DNA of 64,000 nucleotides from Pantoea cypripedii (GTDB lineage: Bacteria > Pseudomonadota > Gammaproteobacteria > Enterobacterales > Enterobacteriaceae), in contig NZ_MLJI01000001.1 in the NCBI RefSeq assembly GCF_002095535.1, positions 2,221,832-2,285,831 on the forward strand. Direction: 5' to 3'. Within the stretch, counting starts at the first letter, position 1; every line of letters starts with the position of its first letter. Under the pieces are notes generated by a model, which was given only the letters and a program-made list of their open reading frames with translations, was not told the DNA's origin and ran no database searches. Shown here one piece after another: positions 46,269 through 56,335 of this stretch. The position numbers were made by a program, and so were the translations under genes.

Positions 46269-48575
46269 ATGAAATTTAAACGTAAGATTCAGCCCTACCG
46301 TGCTGCGGCCGGTGGATGGGGCTCTTTGGAAGCGACCACCCGTTTCGTCTTCGACAGTAAAGCTGCACTGAAAAACATGCGTAACCTGCTGCGTATGAAC
46401 AAAGCACGCGGTTTTGACTGTCCGGGCTGTGCCTGGGGCGATGACAACAAAAGCACCTTCAGTTTCTGTGAGAACGGTGCCAAAGCGGTGACCTGGGAAG
46501 CCACCCGCCGCGTGGTTGAACCGGCGTTCTTCGCCCAGCACAGCGTCAGCACGCTGTATCAGCAAAGTGATTATTTCCTCGAATATCAGGGCCGTCTGAC
46601 CCACCCGCTGCGCTACAACCGCGATACGGACCATTACGAGCCGATCAGCTGGGATGACGCCTTCGCGCTGATTGCCAGCCATTTACAGGCGATGGACCAC
46701 CCTGACCAGATGGAGCTGTATACCTCTGGTCGCGCCAGCAACGAAGCCTCCTGGCTGTATCAATTGTTTGGCCGCGTGATGGGCACCAACAACTTCCCTG
46801 ACTGTTCCAATATGTGCCATGAAGCCAGTGGCTCCGGTCTGAAACGCAGCATTGGCGTGGGCAAAGGCACCATCCGTCTCGACGATTTTGATCATGCCGA
46901 TGCGATTTTTGTCTTCGGCCAGAATCCCGGCACCAACCACCCGCGTATGCTGCACAGCCTGCGTCACGCCGCCGACCACGGTGCGCGTATCGTCACCTTC
47001 AATACCCTGCGCGAGCGTGGTCTGGAGCGTTTTGCCGATCCGCAAAAACCGCTGGAAGTGGTGACGTCCATGGCGGGCACCATCAGTTCCGCCTATTACC
47101 AGCCTAATCTGGGCGGTGATATGGCAGCCATCCGTGGCATGGTAAAAACGCTGCTGGAAACCCATCGCGCACTGATCGCGGCCGGAGAAAAAGGTCTGTT
47201 TGACGAAACCTTTATCAACGCTGCCACTCAGGGCGTGGAAGCCTATCTGACCGCGGTGGATAACACCCGCTGGGACGACATTGTGCGTCAGTCCGGGTTG
47301 AGCGAAGCGCAGATCCGTGAAGCGGCCGCCATCTATCAAAGTGCCGACCGGGTGATCTGCACCTGGGCAATGGGGATCACCCAGCATAAACATTCTGTCG
47401 ATACCGTGCGTGAAATCGTCAACCTGCAACTGCTGTTTGGTCAGCTGGGCAAAAAAGGCGCAGGTCTGTGCCCGGTGCGCGGCCACAGTAACGTGCAGGG
47501 CAACCGCACCATGGGTATTGATGAAAAACCCAGCAAGGCGTTCCTGGATGCGCTGGGCAAACATTTTGACTTTGAACCGCCGCGTGAGCACGGTCATAAC
47601 ACCGTGGAAGCGCTCAACGCCATGCTGCGTGACGAAGTGAAGGTGCTGATCGCCCTGGGTGGCAACCTGGCGGCAGCGGCACCTGACTCGCCGCTGACCG
47701 AAGAAGCACTGCAACGTTGTGGTTTGACCGTGCATATCAGCACCAAACTGAACCGTAGCCATCTGGTGCCCGGCCACGAAGGTTTGATTCTGCCAACGCT
47801 GGGCCGTACCGAGCGTGACCGTCAGGCAACGGGCAACCAGTTCATCACCGTGGAAGATTCATTCAGCATGGTGCACGCGTCTGAAGGCGTCGGTATTCCG
47901 CTGGCGGACACCCAACGTTCAGAAACTGCGATTGTCGCTGGTATCGCTCATGCCACCCTCGGCAAGGCGAAAATTGACTGGCTGGCGCTGGCCGATGATT
48001 ACAATCTGATCCGTAATCACATTGCCGCCACCATCCCAGGCTTTAGCGATTTCAACACCAAATGTGATCTGCCGGGCGGGTTCTACCTCGGCAACGCCGC
48101 CGCAGAACTGCGTTTCAATACCCCGTCACAGAAAGCCGAGTTCAGCAACGCGGCCCTGCCCACTTCGCTGTTCCCACAGCTGGGTGATGTCGAGGTACCG
48201 TTTACGCTGCAAACCCTGCGTTCCCATGACCAGTACAACACCACCATTTACGGCCTCGATGACCGTTATCGCGGTGTGTACGGCCAGCGTGAAGTGGTGT
48301 TTATTCACCCGGACGATTTACAGGCGCTCGGTTTCAGTGAAGGCGAACTGGTGGATATCGAAACCCTGTGGAACGACGGTATCACCCGCCGGGTGAGCGG
48401 TTTCAAACTGGTGCCTTATAATATTCCTCGTGGCAACCTGGCTGCTTACTACCCGGAAACCAACCCGCTGGTGCCGCTTTCCAGCTACGGTGACGGTAGC
48501 GGCACCCCGACTTCGAAGTCAGTGCCGGTGAAGCTGGCCTTAACTGCCGCTGTACCAACCCAACGTATTGCCTGA
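46269..48575 (+). CDS. ydeP: YdeP-family molybdopterin oxidoreductase (FdhF-like)
   Basis: 768-residue cytoplasmic molybdoenzyme resembling formate dehydrogenase alpha chains. N-terminal cysteine motif CPGCAWG (Cys51, Cys54), molybdopterin domain with DCSNMCHEASGSGLKRSIG and FGQNPGTNHPRM, and a C-terminal Mo-dinucleotide domain (LAAYYPETNPLVPLSSYGDG). In E. coli YdeP is an EvgA-controlled acid-resistance protein; its substrate is unknown. Divergent from the PTS gene across 247 bp; terminator follows. Confidence 0.88.
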   Translation: MKFKRKIQPYRAAAGGWGSLEATTRFVFDSKAALKNMRNLLRMNKARGFDCPGCAWGDDNKSTFSFCENGAKAVTWEATRRVVEPAFFAQHSVSTLYQQSDYFLEYQGRLTHPLRYNRDTDHYEPISWDDAFALIASHLQAMDHPDQMELYTSGRASNEASWLYQLFGRVMGTNNFPDCSNMCHEASGSGLKRSIGVGKGTIRLDDFDHADAIFVFGQNPGTNHPRMLHSLRHAADHGARIVTFNTLRERGLERFADPQKPLEVVTSMAGTISSAYYQPNLGGDMAAIRGMVKTLLETHRALIAAGEKGLFDETFINAATQGVEAYLTAVDNTRWDDIVRQSGLSEAQIREAAAIYQSADRVICTWAMGITQHKHSVDTVREIVNLQLLFGQLGKKGAGLCPVRGHSNVQGNRTMGIDEKPSKAFLDALGKHFDFEPPREHGHNTVEALNAMLRDEVKVLIALGGNLAAAAPDSPLTEEALQRCGLTVHISTKLNRSHLVPGHEGLILPTLGRTERDRQATGNQFITVEDSFSMVHASEGVGIPLADTQRSETAIVAGIAHATLGKAKIDWLALADDYNLIRNHIAATIPGFSDFNTKCDLPGGFYLGNAAAELRFNTPSQKAEFSNAALPTSLFPQLGDVEVPFTLQTLRSHDQYNTTIYGLDDRYRGVYGQREVVFIHPDDLQALGFSEGELVDIETLWNDGITRRVSGFKLVPYNIPRGNLAAYYPETNPLVPLSSYGDGSGTPTSKSVPVKLALTAAVPTQRIA

Positions 48576-48594
48576 CGCCGGGTTATCAGAAGGT

Positions 48595-48619
48595 AAAAAG
48601 CCGCGTAAAGCGGCTTTTT
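48595..48619 (+). terminator. Terminator of the ydeP-like gene
   Basis: 10-bp stem AAAAAGCCGC / GCGGCTTTTT, loop GTAAA. Confidence 0.9.
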
Positions 48620-48698
48620 AGCCTGTTTTGGCCTTGCCGCGCGGGCATGATTCGCGTAAAACTGTCAGCCGCTCTTAGGCCACGAAACTAAAAAAATT

Positions 48699-50633
48699 AT
48701 GTTCCAGGATAACCCGCTGCTCGCGCAGCTGAAAGAGAAGCTCCACGCGCAGACCCCGCGCGCCGAAGGCGTGGTGAAAGGTACGGAAAAAGGATTTGGC
48801 TTTCTGGAGGTTGATGCTCAGAAAAGCTACTTCATTCCACCGCCGCAGATGAAAAAAGTGATGCACGGTGACCGCGTGGTTGCTGTGATTCACACCGATA
48901 AAGATCGCGAGAGCGCCGAGCCGGAAAGCCTGGTCGAGCCGTTCCTGACGCGTTTTGTCGGCCGCGTACAGAAAAAAGATGATCGTCTGTCTATCGTGCC
49001 GGATCATCCGCTGCTGAAAGATGCTATTCAATGTCGCGCTGCCCGTGATGTCACCCATGACTTCCAGGCCGGTGACTGGGCCGTGGCCGAAATGCGTCGC
49101 CATCCGCTGAAAGGCGACCGTGGTTTTTATGCTGAACTGACCGAATTTATCACCACCGCTGACGACCATCTGGCGCCGTGGTGGGTGACGCTGTCGCGCC
49201 ATAATCTGGAGCGTGAAGCACCGGAAGTCGGTTTTGGTGAAATGATTGACGAGCATCTGCAACGTGAAGACCTCACCGCGCTGGATTTCGTCACTATCGA
49301 CAGCGCCAGCACCGAAGATATGGACGATGCGCTGTACGCAGAAGAGACTGCCGAAGGCAACCTGCTGCTGACCATCGCCATTGCCGATCCGACCGCCTAT
49401 GTCGCGGAAGGCAGCGCGCTGGATAAACTGGCCGCGAAACGCGCCTTTACCAACTACCTGCCGGGCTTCAACATCCCGATGCTGCCGCGTGAACTGTCTG
49501 ACGATGTGTGTTCACTGCGTCCGAACGTGCGCCGTCCGGCGCTGGCCTGTCGCGTCACCGTACTGAAAGACGGCAGCCTGGCTGACGACATTCACTTCTT
49601 CGCCGCATGGATCGAATCCAAAGCCAAGCTGGTGTATGACGAGGTTTCTGACTGGCTGGAAAACAGCGGTAGCTGGCAGCCAACCAGCGACGCCATTGCC
49701 CAGCAGATTCGCCTGCTGCATCGTCTGTGCCTGGCGCGCAGCGACTGGCGTCAGACGCACGCGCTGGTGTTCAAAGATCGCCCGGATTACCGCTTCGTGC
49801 TGGGTGAAAAAGGTGAAGTGCTGGATATCATTGCGGAGCCGCGCCGTATCGCTAACCGTATCGTCGAAGAAGCGATGATCCTGGCTAACGTCTGTGCCGC
49901 CAAAGTGCTGCAACAGAAGCTGGGCTTCGGTATCTACAACGTACACACCGGTTTTGACCTCGCTAACGCGGAACAGGCGGCAGGCGTGCTGGCCGGCCAC
50001 GGTATCACCGTGGATCCGCAGGCCATCACCACGCTGGACGGTTTCCGTCAGCTGCGTCGTGAGCTGGATGCCCAGCCGACACAGTACCTCGACAGCCGTA
50101 TCCGTCGTTTCCAGTCGTTTGCCGAGATCAGTACTGAACCTGGCCCGCACTTCGGCCTTGGTCTGGAGGCCTACGCCACCTGGACCTCACCGATTCGTAA
50201 GTCTGGCGATATGATTAACCATCGCCTGCTGAAAGCGATCATTCGTGGTGAATCGATCGCGCGTCCGCAGGATGAGCTGACCGTGACCATGGGTGAACGT
50301 CGTCGTCTGAACCGCATGGCAGAGCGCGATGTGGGTGACTGGCTGTACGCACGCTTCCTCGCACCGTTTGCCGGTAGCGATCGCAAGTTCAGCGCCGAGA
50401 TCATTGACGTTTCCCGTGGCGGCATGCGTGTGCGTCTGCTGGAAAATGGCGCCGTTGCCTTTATCCCTGCGCCATTCATCCACGCCGTGCGTGATGAGCT
50501 GGTGTGCTCACAGGAAAACGGCACCGTGCAGATCAAAGGTGAAGTCGCTTACCGTGTGACTGATGTGATCGACGTGACCATCGCCGAAGTGCGTATGGAA
50601 ACACGCAGCGTGGTGGCACGTCCCGCCGCCTGA
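48699..50633 (+). CDS. rnb: Exoribonuclease II
   Basis: 644-residue processive 3'-to-5' RNase (E. coli 644). N-terminal cold-shock-like domains, RNB catalytic domain with Asp201, Asp207, Asp209 and Asp210 ([10 protein letters not shown]), and a C-terminal S1 domain (from about residue 560). Near-identical to E. coli RNase II throughout. Ribosome site is weak. Separated here from yciW by about 6 kb of accessory genes. Confidence 0.97.
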   Translation: MFQDNPLLAQLKEKLHAQTPRAEGVVKGTEKGFGFLEVDAQKSYFIPPPQMKKVMHGDRVVAVIHTDKDRESAEPESLVEPFLTRFVGRVQKKDDRLSIVPDHPLLKDAIQCRAARDVTHDFQAGDWAVAEMRRHPLKGDRGFYAELTEFITTADDHLAPWWVTLSRHNLEREAPEVGFGEMIDEHLQREDLTALDFVTIDSASTEDMDDALYAEETAEGNLLLTIAIADPTAYVAEGSALDKLAAKRAFTNYLPGFNIPMLPRELSDDVCSLRPNVRRPALACRVTVLKDGSLADDIHFFAAWIESKAKLVYDEVSDWLENSGSWQPTSDAIAQQIRLLHRLCLARSDWRQTHALVFKDRPDYRFVLGEKGEVLDIIAEPRRIANRIVEEAMILANVCAAKVLQQKLGFGIYNVHTGFDLANAEQAAGVLAGHGITVDPQAITTLDGFRQLRRELDAQPTQYLDSRIRRFQSFAEISTEPGPHFGLGLEAYATWTSPIRKSGDMINHRLLKAIIRGESIARPQDELTVTMGERRRLNRMAERDVGDWLYARFLAPFAGSDRKFSAEIIDVSRGGMRVRLLENGAVAFIPAPFIHAVRDELVCSQENGTVQIKGEVAYRVTDVIDVTIAEVRMETRSVVARPAA

Positions 50634-50644
50634 GCATGAAATTG

Positions 50645-50675
50645 TGCGGGATAACAGTCGTTATCCCGCATTTTT
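50645..50675 (+). terminator. Terminator of rnb
   Basis: 11-bp perfect stem TGCGGGATAAC / GTTATCCCGCA with a 4-nt loop and TTTTT. Confidence 0.92.
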
Positions 50676-50818
50676 CCCCACCTGTTTAAACAATTGTTAA
50701 ATTTGTACTCCGCTTCACACTTCTTCATCGATTCCCTGTCGCTTACATTCCATTACATTATTTTTAACTTGTTGTATTCGATCGTTTATTTTTCCCGGTC
50801 CCTACAAGGAGTTAACTC

Positions 50819-52885
50819 ATGAACAACGTCAAAACCGGAATCATCTGGTTAGCGGTGGCGTTAATTGGTGCCGCATCGTTTGCCATGCTGGCACTCAGCC
50901 GCGGCGAACACGTTAATGCGGTGTGGCTGGTGATTGCTGCCGTGGCCTGCTACAGCATTGCTTATCGCTTCTACAGCCTGTTTATCGCCCGCCGGATCTT
51001 CGAGCTGGATGATCGCCGTCGTACCCCGGCGGAACGTTTCAACGATGGTCTGGATTATGTGCCGACCAATAAGTGGGTGTTGTTCGGCCATCACTTTGCC
51101 GCCATCGCCGGTGCCGGTCCGCTGGTCGGCCCCATCCTCGCCGCACAAATGGGTTTTCTGCCTGGCACCATCTGGATCCTGGTTGGCGTGATGCTGGCGG
51201 GTGCGGTACAGGATTTCCTGGTGTTGTTTATCTCCACCCGTCGTGATGGCCGTTCGCTGGGCGAAATGGCGCGGCAGGAACTCGGTGCCTTTGCCGGGGT
51301 GATCACCATGCTCGGCGCGTTCGGCGTAATGATCATTATTCTCTCAGCCCTCGCGCTGGTGGTGGTCAAAGCGCTGGCAAACAGCCCGTGGGGATTATTC
51401 ACCATCGCCGCCACTATCCCGATCGCCTTGTTTATGGGCGTGTATATGCGTTTTCTGCGTCCGGGAAAAATCGCTGAAATTTCAATTATCGGCTTTGTGC
51501 TGATGATGGCGGCGATCATTTTTGGCGGCGATATCGCACAACATCCCTTCTGGGGACCGTTCTTCACCCTGAAAGGCACCGAGCTGACCTGGGTGCTGGT
51601 GATTTACGGCTTTGTCGCCTCGTCGCTGCCAGTGTGGTTGCTGCTGGCCCCACGTGATTACCTCTCCACCTTCCTGAAAATTGGCGTCATTCTTGGTCTT
51701 GCGGTGGGTATTTTGTTTGCCATGCCCGAACTGAAGATGCCCGCCGTCACCAAATTTATTGACGGCACCGGCCCGGTGTTTTCCGGCGCGTTGTTCCCGT
51801 TCCTGTTTATCACCATCGCCTGTGGCGCGATCTCCGGCTTCCATGCGCTGGTCTCCAGCGGCACCACCCCGAAACTGGTGGAGCGTGAAAGCCATATCCG
51901 TTTTATTGGCTACGGCGCGATGCTGATGGAATCCTTTGTCGCCATCATGGCGCTGATTTGTGCCTCAGTACTCGATCCGGGCGTCTACTTCGCCATGAAC
52001 TCACCAGCGGCGCTCATCGGCACCACGGTCGAGAATGCCGCACAGGTGATTAATGGCTGGGGCTTTGTGGTGACACCGGAAATGCTGACCTCCATTGCCG
52101 GAGAAGTGGGCGAACAAACCATTCTGTCGCGTGCCGGTGGCGCGCCGACCTTTGCCGTCGGCATGGCACATATCATCACCGAGGTGTTTAACAGCCGCGC
52201 GATGATGGCGTTCTGGTATCACTTCGCCATCCTGTTTGAAGCGCTGTTTATCCTGACTGCCGTGGATGCCGGTACGCGCGCCTGTCGTTTTATGGTGCAG
52301 GACCTGGTGGGAACCGTGGTACCGTCACTGGCGAACAACCGTTCATGGCTGGGCAATATGGCCGGGACAACCGTGGCGGTAGCTGGCTGGGGATTCTTCG
52401 TCTATCAGGGCGTGGTGGACCCACTCGGGGGGATCAATACCCTGTGGCCACTGTTCGGCATCGGTAACCAGATGCTGGCCTCGATGGCGCTGATCCTCGG
52501 TACGGTGGTGCTGTTCAAAATGAAGAAACAGCGTTACGCCTGGGTGACCATTTTGCCCACCGTCTGGCTGTTTATCACCTCGATGACCGCGGGCTGGCAG
52601 AAGATTTTTCATGAGAAACCCTCAATTGGTTTTCTCGCTCAGGCCAGTAAATTCCGTAAAGGCCTCGACGAAGGCGTGATTATCGCACCGGCCAAAACCG
52701 TGGCGGATATGCAAACCATTGTCTTCAGTAACCAGATAAACGCCTTGCTGTGCGGCTTCTTTATGCTGGTGGCGGTGACCATGCTGATCGCCGCGTTCTT
52801 CGTGATTCGTCGTGCATTACGCAGTGAAGTGCCGACCGTACATGAATCAGCGGTGTCACTGCGTAAGGAGGTGCGTAATGTCTGA
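50819..52885 (+). CDS. cstA: CstA-type carbon-starvation/pyruvate-peptide transporter
   Basis: 688-residue transporter with 16 or more membrane helices (E. coli CstA about 701). Family blocks FGHHFAAIAGAGPLVGPILA, PVWLLLAPRDYLSTFLKIG and SGFHALVSSGTTPKLVE. It agrees more with CstA than with BtsT in the C-terminal third (ITSMTAGWQKIF). Family members import pyruvate and have been linked to peptide use under starvation. AAGGAG precedes the ATG. The stop overlaps ybdD by 8 nt, the standard cstA-ybdD pair, inserted here between rnb and rpfR. Confidence 0.9.
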   Translation: MNNVKTGIIWLAVALIGAASFAMLALSRGEHVNAVWLVIAAVACYSIAYRFYSLFIARRIFELDDRRRTPAERFNDGLDYVPTNKWVLFGHHFAAIAGAGPLVGPILAAQMGFLPGTIWILVGVMLAGAVQDFLVLFISTRRDGRSLGEMARQELGAFAGVITMLGAFGVMIIILSALALVVVKALANSPWGLFTIAATIPIALFMGVYMRFLRPGKIAEISIIGFVLMMAAIIFGGDIAQHPFWGPFFTLKGTELTWVLVIYGFVASSLPVWLLLAPRDYLSTFLKIGVILGLAVGILFAMPELKMPAVTKFIDGTGPVFSGALFPFLFITIACGAISGFHALVSSGTTPKLVERESHIRFIGYGAMLMESFVAIMALICASVLDPGVYFAMNSPAALIGTTVENAAQVINGWGFVVTPEMLTSIAGEVGEQTILSRAGGAPTFAVGMAHIITEVFNSRAMMAFWYHFAILFEALFILTAVDAGTRACRFMVQDLVGTVVPSLANNRSWLGNMAGTTVAVAGWGFFVYQGVVDPLGGINTLWPLFGIGNQMLASMALILGTVVLFKMKKQRYAWVTILPTVWLFITSMTAGWQKIFHEKPSIGFLAQASKFRKGLDEGVIIAPAKTVADMQTIVFSNQINALLCGFFMLVAVTMLIAAFFVIRRALRSEVPTVHESAVSLRKEVRNV

Positions 52886-53174
52886 TGCTATTCATCAGCC
52901 GCGAAAACCGGCAGGAACCTGGCAAATCCGCCAGTGCCTGCCACTGGCTGGTGTGGCGAGGGATGCGCCACGCACGCGCTGGCAACGATTGTGGCGAGGT
53001 TTGCAGCAAAGCTTCCGCTTAATGGTCGGTGTCCATGATTATCAAAATTATCTGCAGCATATGCGTCTGCATCATCCTGACCAGACACCGATGAATGAGC
53101 GCGATTTTTATCGCTACTGTCTCAATGCCCGCTTTCCCAGTGAGCCAGGAAAACTGGGCAAATGCCCTTGTTAA
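52878..53174 (+). CDS. ybdD: YbdD/YjiX-family small protein
   Basis: 98 residues, DUF466 core YQNYLQHMRLHHPDQTPMNE and terminal Cys-rich GKCPC. The ATG at 52878 has an ideal AAGGAGGT 5 nt upstream and overlaps cstA. Longer than E. coli YbdD (about 65) by an N-terminal basic region. The family accompanies CstA/BtsT transporters and is needed for their activity in E. coli. Confidence 0.88.
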   Translation: MSDAIHQPRKPAGTWQIRQCLPLAGVARDAPRTRWQRLWRGLQQSFRLMVGVHDYQNYLQHMRLHHPDQTPMNERDFYRYCLNARFPSEPGKLGKCPC

Positions 53175-53182
53175 TGCTGCGT

Positions 53183-53206
53183 AGCCCCAAATTTTTGGGG
53201 CTTTTT
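53183..53206 (+). terminator. Terminator of cstA-ybdD
   Basis: AGCCCCAAA / TTTGGGGCT stem followed by TTTT. Confidence 0.92.
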
Positions 53207-53330
53207 CGTGCCATTCATTTCTCTAAACAAAAATATATGCGGATTGCATCTTGTGCTTACGCAAGAGGATGAATACTGTTGCTAAAATAATGAGATACCG
53301 CCTGCTGAGCATTCCCCGGAGGAAGTTTCC

Positions 53331-55313
53331 ATGACCGATGAACAAGGGCAAACGTTGCTTTACACCTTGTTTGGCACCACCAGCCCTCATTGGCGTCTGA
53401 CATCGGACAGCGATGCATTGCACTTTGCTGAAGAGGAACATGCGCACACTAACCTCGCCGTCCCTCTGACCCCGGCGCAGGCGAGTTTGCTGCGTGCCAT
53501 GACGGTCATTACTTCCAGTATTAACCTGACGTTATCCCTGCACGGCACCCCTGTGCCAATGCATTTTGTCGGCCGCAAAGTGAATCAGGCCACCTGGGCG
53601 GGCACTGCTTCTGCGTGGGGTGACACCTCCTCTGTCGCACGCGATTTGACCCTCGGACTTTCCTTTGCGGAACAAGTCGTTTCTGAAGCAAACTCGGTAA
53701 TTGTCATCCTTGACCAGCGAGGAAACATCCAACGTTTCAACCGGTTAAGTGAAGAATATACTGGTCTCAAAGAACACGAAGTGATTGGCCGTAATGTATT
53801 CCAGCTGTTTATGACCAAACAGGAGGCCCAGGCCTCACGTCGCAACATTGCCGGGTTCTTTCGTGATGGCAGTTCTTACGAAGTTGAACGCTGGGTGAAG
53901 ACCAAAAAAGGTCAACGACTGTTTCTGTTTCGTAATAAGTTCGTCCACAGTGGCAGTGGTAAAAATGAAATATTTCTCATCTGTTCAGGAACGGATATAA
54001 CAGAGGAACGCCGCGCCCAGGAGCGTCTGCGCGTACTCGCCAATACCGATACCGTCACCGGTTTACCCAATCGCAACGCCATCCATCAGCAAATTAGCCT
54101 GGCTCTGGAGATGGCGAAAGGCGCGCAAACCGGCGTGGTTTACCTCGATTTGGATAATTTCAAAAAGGTGAATGACGCCTACGGCCATATGTTTGGCGAC
54201 CAGTTGTTGCAGGCCGTTTCGCTGGCCATCCTCAGTTGCCTTGGCAAGGATCAAACCCTGGCACGCCTTGGTGGCGACGAGTTTGTGGTACTGGCGGAAA
54301 ACACCAGCCAGGCCGCGCTGGAAGCCATGGCCTCGCGCATTCTGGAACGGCTGCGTCAGCCATTCCGTATCGGCCTGATTGAGGTGTACAGCGGTTGCTC
54401 AATCGGCATCGCCCTCGCCCCGCTGCATGGCGAAGATCGTGAAAGCCTGATTCGTAACGCCGATACCGCGATGTATCACGCGAAAGAAAATGGTCGCGGT
54501 AAATTTTGCGTCTTTGCCAGTGAAATGAATCAACGCGTGTTTGAATACCTGTGGCTCGACACCAATCTGCGCAAAGCGCTGGAGCAGGATCATCTGGTGG
54601 TGTATTACCAGCCAAAAGTGGATCGCGATGGCGAGGTGCGCACGGCCGAGGCGCTGGTGCGCTGGAATTCACCGGAACGCGGTCTGGTGCCTCCCGGGGA
54701 TTTTATTGCTTACGCGGAAGAATCCGGCCTGATTGTGCCGCTTGGCCGCTGGGTGATGCTCAACGTGCTGCAACAGGTGATTACCTGGCGTGAGGAAGGC
54801 ATCTGGTTACGGGTTGCCGTGAATGTCTCAGCAAAACAGCTGATCGATCAAAGTATTTACAGCGATCTGAAGCAGGCGCTGGCAGAAAGCGGCCTGACGG
54901 ATTGTCCGATTGATATCGAACTGACCGAAAGTTGCCTGATCGAGAACGAAGCCGACGCACTGAAGCTGATGAAGCAGTTTCAGGAGTTGGGTGCGCAGGT
55001 CCATCTCGACGATTTCGGCACCGGTTACTCATCGCTGTCACAGCTGGCGCGCGTACCGATTGACGCCATCAAGCTGGATCAGAGCTTTATTCGTAATATC
55101 AATAAGCAGCCGGTGGCACAGTCGCTGGTGCGTGCCATCATGGCAGTGGCCAAAGCCCTTGAGTTGCAGGTGATTGCCGAAGGTATTGAAACCAAAGCCG
55201 AAGAAAAATTTGTTATGGCTAACGGCGTCGATGGGCGTCAGGGTTATCTTTATGCGAAACCAATGCCCGCAGACCAGCTCGGGCATTGGCTTAAGCATCC
55301 TGCCCGCGTTTAA
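53331..55313 (+). CDS. rpfR: RpfR-type BDSF receptor / c-di-GMP phosphodiesterase (PdeR, Gmr, YciR)
   Basis: 660 residues: an N-terminal domain (1 to about 95) corresponding to the RpfF-interacting domain of RpfR, PAS (about 110-225), GGDEF with intact GGDEF at 314-318, and EAL with EALVRW at 440-445 plus DDFGTGYSS. No membrane helix, so cytoplasmic. Orthologous to E. coli yciR/gmr by place after rnb. In Cronobacter and Burkholderia such proteins bind cis-2-dodecenoic acid through PAS and then degrade c-di-GMP. rpfF lies convergently 15 nt away. Confidence 0.92.
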   Translation: MTDEQGQTLLYTLFGTTSPHWRLTSDSDALHFAEEEHAHTNLAVPLTPAQASLLRAMTVITSSINLTLSLHGTPVPMHFVGRKVNQATWAGTASAWGDTSSVARDLTLGLSFAEQVVSEANSVIVILDQRGNIQRFNRLSEEYTGLKEHEVIGRNVFQLFMTKQEAQASRRNIAGFFRDGSSYEVERWVKTKKGQRLFLFRNKFVHSGSGKNEIFLICSGTDITEERRAQERLRVLANTDTVTGLPNRNAIHQQISLALEMAKGAQTGVVYLDLDNFKKVNDAYGHMFGDQLLQAVSLAILSCLGKDQTLARLGGDEFVVLAENTSQAALEAMASRILERLRQPFRIGLIEVYSGCSIGIALAPLHGEDRESLIRNADTAMYHAKENGRGKFCVFASEMNQRVFEYLWLDTNLRKALEQDHLVVYYQPKVDRDGEVRTAEALVRWNSPERGLVPPGDFIAYAEESGLIVPLGRWVMLNVLQQVITWREEGIWLRVAVNVSAKQLIDQSIYSDLKQALAESGLTDCPIDIELTESCLIENEADALKLMKQFQELGAQVHLDDFGTGYSSLSQLARVPIDAIKLDQSFIRNINKQPVAQSLVRAIMAVAKALELQVIAEGIETKAEEKFVMANGVDGRQGYLYAKPMPADQLGHWLKHPARV

Positions 55314-55328
55314 CGCTGGTCTGCGAGA

Positions 55329-56195
55329 TTATCCGGCTTTGCGCAGGGATGCGCTATGACGGTTCTGCAGTTGTACCAGACGCTCCATGTAGGCAATGTC
55401 TTTCGGTTCCAGCGTGAAAGCATAATCAACCCAATCCTCCGTAATATCCATTAACTCTGCCCTGGAGAGCTGCAATACACGCTGACGCGCTTTCAGCATT
55501 GCCCGTACGCCATTCAATTTCGGACGCAGGGTATCGATGAAGGTGCGCGTGGCGCGGTAGCTATCACCAGGCTGGAACACTTTATCCACCAGACCGCGGG
55601 TTTCATACCATTCCGCGCTGTGTGACTCCCCTTCACAAATTAACTCTTCTGCCAGCTTCATCCCGGCACGGCGCGCAACTAACGAGTACCCGCCCATCCC
55701 CGGGAACAGATTGAAGGCAATCTCCGGGAATCCCAGACGCGCGCTGTTCTGCGCCAGAATGAAGTGGTGTGCCAGAGCGGCTTCAAAACCACCGCCAAGC
55801 GCACTGCCTTCAATCATGGCCAGCGTTACCGCCCCGGTGTCGAAACCCTTCGCAGCTGAATGGATGCAGTCCACACAGGCACGGGCATAGGCACGCAATG
55901 CTTCCCGCCGGTTGTTACGAATGCATTCAACAAAGAAACGCAAATCGCCCCCGGCGTTAAACATTTGTGGTACCAGCGATCCCGTCACCCAGAAATCAAT
56001 CGGCAGACCGGAACGCTGCGCAGAGTAGCTCAGGTTCATGATCTCCTCGATGAGTTCGTGGTTAAAGCTGGGACGCGGTTGCGCCCGCAGCATCATCCAC
56101 ATGGTGTGCCGCCCTTCCTCATAATAGGCAGCCAGCTGCGTGGTTTGTCCGACTTCGGTGAACAATCTGCATGTAGGTTGGTTAATCACTGTCAT
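55329..56195 (-). CDS. rpfF: RpfF, DSF/BDSF quorum-signal synthase
   Basis: 288-residue crotonase-fold enzyme; Xanthomonas RpfF is 289. It dehydrates 3-hydroxyacyl-ACP and releases the cis-2-unsaturated fatty acid. Oxyanion-hole motif FNAGGDL (79-85); catalytic glutamates Glu138 (GGGFEAA) and Glu158 (GFPEIAF), at the RpfF rather than the fatty-acid-oxidation hydratase positions; C-terminal signature ITEDWVDYAF and RLVQLQNRHS also match RpfF. GAGGATGAGACT before the ATG. Convergent with rpfR. Confidence 0.93.
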   Translation of the reverse strand: MTVINQPTCRLFTEVGQTTQLAAYYEEGRHTMWMMLRAQPRPSFNHELIEEIMNLSYSAQRSGLPIDFWVTGSLVPQMFNAGGDLRFFVECIRNNRREALRAYARACVDCIHSAAKGFDTGAVTLAMIEGSALGGGFEAALAHHFILAQNSARLGFPEIAFNLFPGMGGYSLVARRAGMKLAEELICEGESHSAEWYETRGLVDKVFQPGDSYRATRTFIDTLRPKLNGVRAMLKARQRVLQLSRAELMDITEDWVDYAFTLEPKDIAYMERLVQLQNRHSASLRKAG

Positions 56196-56298
56196 AGTCT
56201 CATCCTCTGTTTATATGATGCGTTGAACGCAATATCAGCGTAATCCAGAGTGAGGCCAGACCAAATGAGAGATTGATTTATATAGCAAATTCCAGAGA

Positions 56299-56324
56299 TT
56301 TCCCCGACACAGGGGTCGGGGAAA
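56299..56324 (-). terminator. Hairpin after kdgT
   Basis: Perfect 10-bp stem TTTCCCCGAC / GTCGGGGAAA, 12 nt past the kdgT stop; modest T content after it on the minus strand. Confidence 0.65.
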
Positions 56325-56335
56325 GATTAGCGGGG

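Noticed and set aside
46683..47777. 364-residue antisense ORF inside the ydeP-like gene, and similar long antisense ORFs in hrpA and tyrR
   Set aside because: They are open because of high GC and codon bias of the real gene on the other strand; no ribosome sites and no recognisable domains.
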